A stretch of 64,000 nucleotides of DNA. Origin: Serpula lacrymans var. lacrymans S7.9 (Eukaryota > Basidiomycota > Agaricomycetes > Boletales > Serpulaceae). The DNA lies in the NCBI RefSeq assembly GCF_000218685.1, contig NW_006763293.1:2725968-2789967 (forward strand), written 5' to 3'. Position numbers and translations under genes: made by a program. This document shows, in pieces, positions 60,780 through 64,000 of the stretch. The notes beneath the pieces are model-generated. The model saw only the letters and a list, made by a program, of their open reading frames with translations. It was not told the origin of the DNA and ran no database searches. The first letter of the stretch is position 1; each line of letters begins with the position of its first letter.

Positions 60780-61660
60780 GATCAGATTGAACTGGAATGA
60801 TCCCATCTCTTTCCAAGACTTTCCTTGGCTGGTTTGGGATGATGCTTTACCCTTCAGGCATTGGTCCATATCAAATTGTGATGATCCCATCCCATTTGGT
60901 ATTTGTCCACATTTAACTGGGATCATCCCCTTTTTTGCTGGGATTTTCCCAGATTGGTTTGAGATGACCCTATCCCCCCTTGGTATTTGTCCATGTTGAA
61001 CTGAGATTTTCCCAGATTGATTTGGGATCATCCCATCCTCTTTTGGTATTTGTCCATGTTGAGCTGGGATCATCCCATCTCTGGCTGGGATTTTCCCAGA
61101 GTAGATTGGGATCATCCCATCCTCTTTTGGTATCTGTCCATGTTGAGCTGGGATTGTCCCATCTCATTTGGTATTTGTCCATGTTTAACTGGGATCATCC
61201 TATCTCTTGTTGGGATTTTCCCAGATTGGTTTGGGATCATCCCATCCTCTTTTGGTATTAGTCCATGTTGAGCTGGGATCATCCCATCTTATTTAGTATT
61301 TGTCCATGCTTAACTGGGATCATCCCATCTCTTGCTGGGATTTTCCCATATTGGTTTGGGATCATCCCATCTCATTTGGTATTTGTCCATGCTTAACTGG
61401 GATTTTCCCAGATTGGTTTGGGATCATCCCAGATTGGCTTGGGATTATCCCATCCTCTTGTGGTATTTGTCCACATTGAGCTGGGATCATCCCATCCCTT
61501 TATGGTATTTGTCCATATTGAACTGGGATGATCCCACCCCCTTCTGGTATTTGTCCATGTGAGAAGTGGGTAACCCCATGTTACGTGGGGACATGTACAG
61601 ATTTAACTGGGATGATCACACCCTATTTCAGGGATTTGTCCAGATCAGTGTGGGATGATC
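60780..61660. repeat. Minisatellite of GGGAT-N-ATCCC palindromes
   Basis: About 20 copies of GGGATCATCCC or close variants (GGGATTTTCCC, GGGATGATCCC, GGGATTATCCC), alternating with TTGGTATTTGTCCATGTTGA-type spacers. Spacing is roughly 40-60 bp. Apparent reading frames through it are only repeat translations. Confidence 0.92.
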
Positions 61661-61914
61661 CTCAGTAAAAAAAATCAAAAGTTGGGCAATGTCAATGGTC
61701 AGAATCAGTTTTGAAGAAAATTACCTGAGTTCTACATATTGCCATAAAAATGATAATCCAAAAAGAGTGGTGTGAGACAGCATCACTATCATATGAGAGA
61801 CAGAGAATGTTGGCAGAAACCTTACTTGGCATGAAAAAATATTTTCCGGATTCATTTCAATTTCTCAAGAATCTAAAAAAAGAATACCTTTACAGCACTC
61901 AGATTCTTTGTGGA

Positions 61915-62215
61915 CTTAGATACTGTACTATACACAGTCAGCATATAGGCACCAGTCACCCCTTAGACCTTCAGCTGGTAGCTCCCAGAAATGGCACAAC
62001 TCAAGGTATTAAATACCTAAGCAGTGCCTAATTAATCCTCACACTCAAGTCATCTAGTGTAGGAGTATCAAAATGGAGATCTTGTGTATTATACTGTACA
62101 TAGCAAGCATCCCCCTCTCCCCATAGACCTTCAGCCAGCAGCCCCCAGGAACCACTCTCAGAGAATGTACAATATAAGGTATCAAATACCTTGGTAGTGC
62201 CACAAAAGTGGTAAA
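61915..62215 (+). repeat. Diverged direct duplication inside the hAT-like element
   Basis: Two units (about 61915-62035 and 62080-62210) share TATACTGTAC, TAGACCTTCAGC and a GGTAT-AAATACC-type segment. Probably an old tandem duplication. Confidence 0.6.
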
Positions 62216-62699
62216 TTCATGTTTTTGCAAGAACATGACTTTATGTTTCTTTTTACTATGTTTTACTTTCTACAAGGTCAGGATTTTCCTCACAGAATAT
62301 GCCAGATCTAGTGTAAATCTAATATTCGATGTCCTTCTGCAGATTACTTTGTTGTCACAGCATTTGTGTTGTGTTTCCTAGTTTTTACTTCAGTTAAGGG
62401 TATAATAAACCTTGCAAAAAAGCAGAACTCACATATCACATCTATCAGCAAGGACAACAGCATCTTTCTAGTGTATGGTTCCTGCAATTGATTATATCTA
62501 GAAATTGATAATGTTCCACATTTAAAAAAAAGGGAATGCTTCTCCCCAAATTTGCAGTAAGCTACAATGAGGAACTTGTAACTCATATATTTCAAAATAG
62601 TCTTGATTATATTGGGCTAAAGTACCATTATTCAGGTGGAAAAGACTGGAAATATCTTCACTAGTTGGCCCAGCATTCTCACATGTTAGTATTAGCACC

Positions 62700-62945
62700 A
62701 ATCCCCCTGATACCATGTGACATGTGACAGGTTATTGGGATTATCCCATCTGAGGGATAATCCCACTATGGTACATGGTCTGATACCATGGGAAAATCCC
62801 AGAAGGGTGGTATTATTCCGCTTCTGGGATGATCCCATCCTTGCTGGAGCACTTGGGATGATACCAGGAAAAACAAGCTCTTAGCTTTATACATTTACAC
62901 AGATAGTTGAAGCTAAATGCTTATGTTTTGGGGGTGACTGAAGTG
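62700..62945 (-). repeat. Right terminal inverted repeat of the hAT-like element
   Basis: Inverted partner of 59296-59521, ending ...GGGGGTGACTGAAGTG directly before the TGCAAGGG duplication. Confidence 0.9.
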
Positions 62946-62953
62946 TGCAAGGG

Positions 62954-64000
62954 ACGGTCAGACTATGTTGGGTGGGGCGCCAATACAACCTCCTTCAATG
63001 CCGAAGGAGAATGAGATAGACATCTAGTTATACCAGAGTCACGGTTATAAAGTTGCAGCCTCTTTGTTTGTTTTCAGACGGATATTTATTTCATACAATT
63101 TCTTTCCATACCTTTATTGATTCCCTGGCATCTCACTCCGCGCCAACATTCAAGCTTATATTCAAGTCTTGACATGCTTTGAATAGAGCCGCTGAGTTCT
63201 GACTTTATGATACAAATTGTTCGGAGTTCAAACAAATAATCTGTGCCTTAAATTTAAACCAGCTGTAGCATTAGCTCCACAGTTTTTAGCACAAACCCTT
63301 GCCTCAGGAACCGCTTAACCAATTGCCAAACCAAGTGAACAGAAAGTTTGTTTTCAGCACGAGAATATGACTTGACAAGTAAGGGTCTATTGTTATCTGA
63401 CCTTGTTATAATCAACTCGAGATAGTACCAGCCTCGGGACATCTACTCACCCGAGATCTTGACTCTGACAAGTACTAGTATGCTATTTTCTCGCTCGCCA
63501 GAGGTACTCGTAGCTCTACTAGCTTTCAAGATGAAGGTGGTATAGAGAAGTACCAGTGTTTCCCGTGTAAACTACCGTGGCTAGATTTGGTGTGTTAATA
63601 TGATAGGCAAACTCAGAGGCTGCGCCCACTCAGCACTCAGACTGTCAGAAAAATGTGTCTTAGCTTATCAGACCTTACGCAGGCTGAAGCAATAATATCC
63701 AGCCTGATGAACTGATCAGATTTGGCAGTGATTCATGGAGAAAATGATAGGACCTTATCATATTTGCGGTGAAGCTGAAGAGGAAAATTTAGGTCCTATT
63801 AGGTCGCCAGAGAGCTTCAGAAAAGGACGAGTAATGGTAAGACAGTCAGGCCAAGCAAGTGCTGGTTAGGTGGTAGCAGGCAGCTCACTCGTTTACAAAG
63901 ACAAAGTCATTAGCGCATAATCGACATGAGTACAGAAATGAAAACGTAAAAAAACAATAGCCTAAGAGTCAATTGCCGAAACGTAAAAATATATCTGTGT
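62954..64000. other. Unassigned right-edge region
   Basis: 1 kb to the window edge. Only short frames without motifs on either strand; no RNA gene or repeat identified. Confidence 0.35.

Larger units (their letters stand above)
59288..62953. mobile_element. hAT-like non-autonomous element with long inverted repeats
   Basis: The element is 59296-62945 (3,650 bp). An exact 8 bp duplication TGCAAGGG flanks it (59288-59295 and 62946-62953). Termini are CACTTCAGTCACCCCCAAAA inverted at the other end. The inverted repeats extend to about 226 bp (59296-59521 and 62700-62945) at high identity. Eight-base duplications and C-A...T-G ends suggest the hAT superfamily, but such long inverted repeats are unusual for it. 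No transposase-like frame is seen inside; the longest frames are translations of tandem repeats. The interior holds an array of GGGAT-N-ATCCC palindromes and a second direct duplication (61915-62215). Confidence 0.85.

Noticed and set aside
60980..61562. Apparent 70-93 residue proteins with WDHP/LSM repeats
   Set aside because: Pure translations of the GGGAT-N-ATCCC minisatellite on both strands.
60780..61660. CRISPR-like alternation of repeats and spacers
   Set aside because: The spacers are themselves repeated, the unit is variable, and the genome is eukaryotic; it is a minisatellite inside a transposon.

Overview
This window is nuclear DNA from a filamentous basidiomycete, most likely a mushroom-forming Agaricomycete. 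The genes carry many short introns of about 50-60 nt with GTRNGT...YAG borders. A DUF6534-type membrane protein and HRDC-type lineage-specific kinases are basidiomycete hallmarks. The second half is a graveyard of Ty1/copia, Ty3/gypsy and DNA transposons. I rebuilt exons by hand by matching splice sites and reading phase.

Region 1 (1-12,116) is a compact housekeeping block. In order it holds a fungal TRP/Flc-like channel (minus, running off the left edge), an IMPACT/Yih1-family protein (minus), a DUF6534 membrane protein (plus), a fumarylacetoacetate-hydrolase-family enzyme (minus), and a Cdc14-type septation-network protein (plus). The last two share a 320 bp divergent promoter.

Region 2 (12,694-27,845) is framed by two inverted copies of one Tc1/mariner-superfamily (pogo/DDE_1-like) transposon with TA duplications. 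Copy 2 is 3,672 bp and its eight exons join into one open frame of 932 codons. Copy 1 is 2,815 bp and differs in length by exactly one 857 bp internal deletion that removes the first catalytic Asp. Between the copies lie the 20S proteasome alpha-2 gene, a SnoaL/NTF2-like protein gene with a possible micro-exon, and two members of an undescribed small membrane-anchored helical family.

Region 3 (about 21,100-36,880) is the most unusual part. It carries four copies of the helical family and three copies of an atypical kinase gene. Three kinase genes sit head-to-head with a helical-family gene across a short intergenic gap: 24,165/28,395 (split by transposon copy 2), 31,133/31,415 and 35,546/35,987. 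Kinases A and C have identical lengths for exons 1-4. The middle pair is decayed on both sides. I read this as a co-duplicated two-gene module.

Region 4 (36,881-64,000) is repeats. A copia element (A) is split by a second copia (B, CGCTG duplication), which is itself split by a reversed solo LTR (TAAGA duplication). A 5'-truncated chromovirus is split by a related solo LTR (GCGAG duplication). Next come a multi-exon gene of unknown function, a third 5'-truncated copia (C), and a 3,650 bp hAT-like element (8 bp duplication TGCAAGGG, about 226 bp inverted repeats). That last element has no recognisable transposase and is filled with GGGAT-N-ATCCC palindromes. All retroelement copies seen here are defective.
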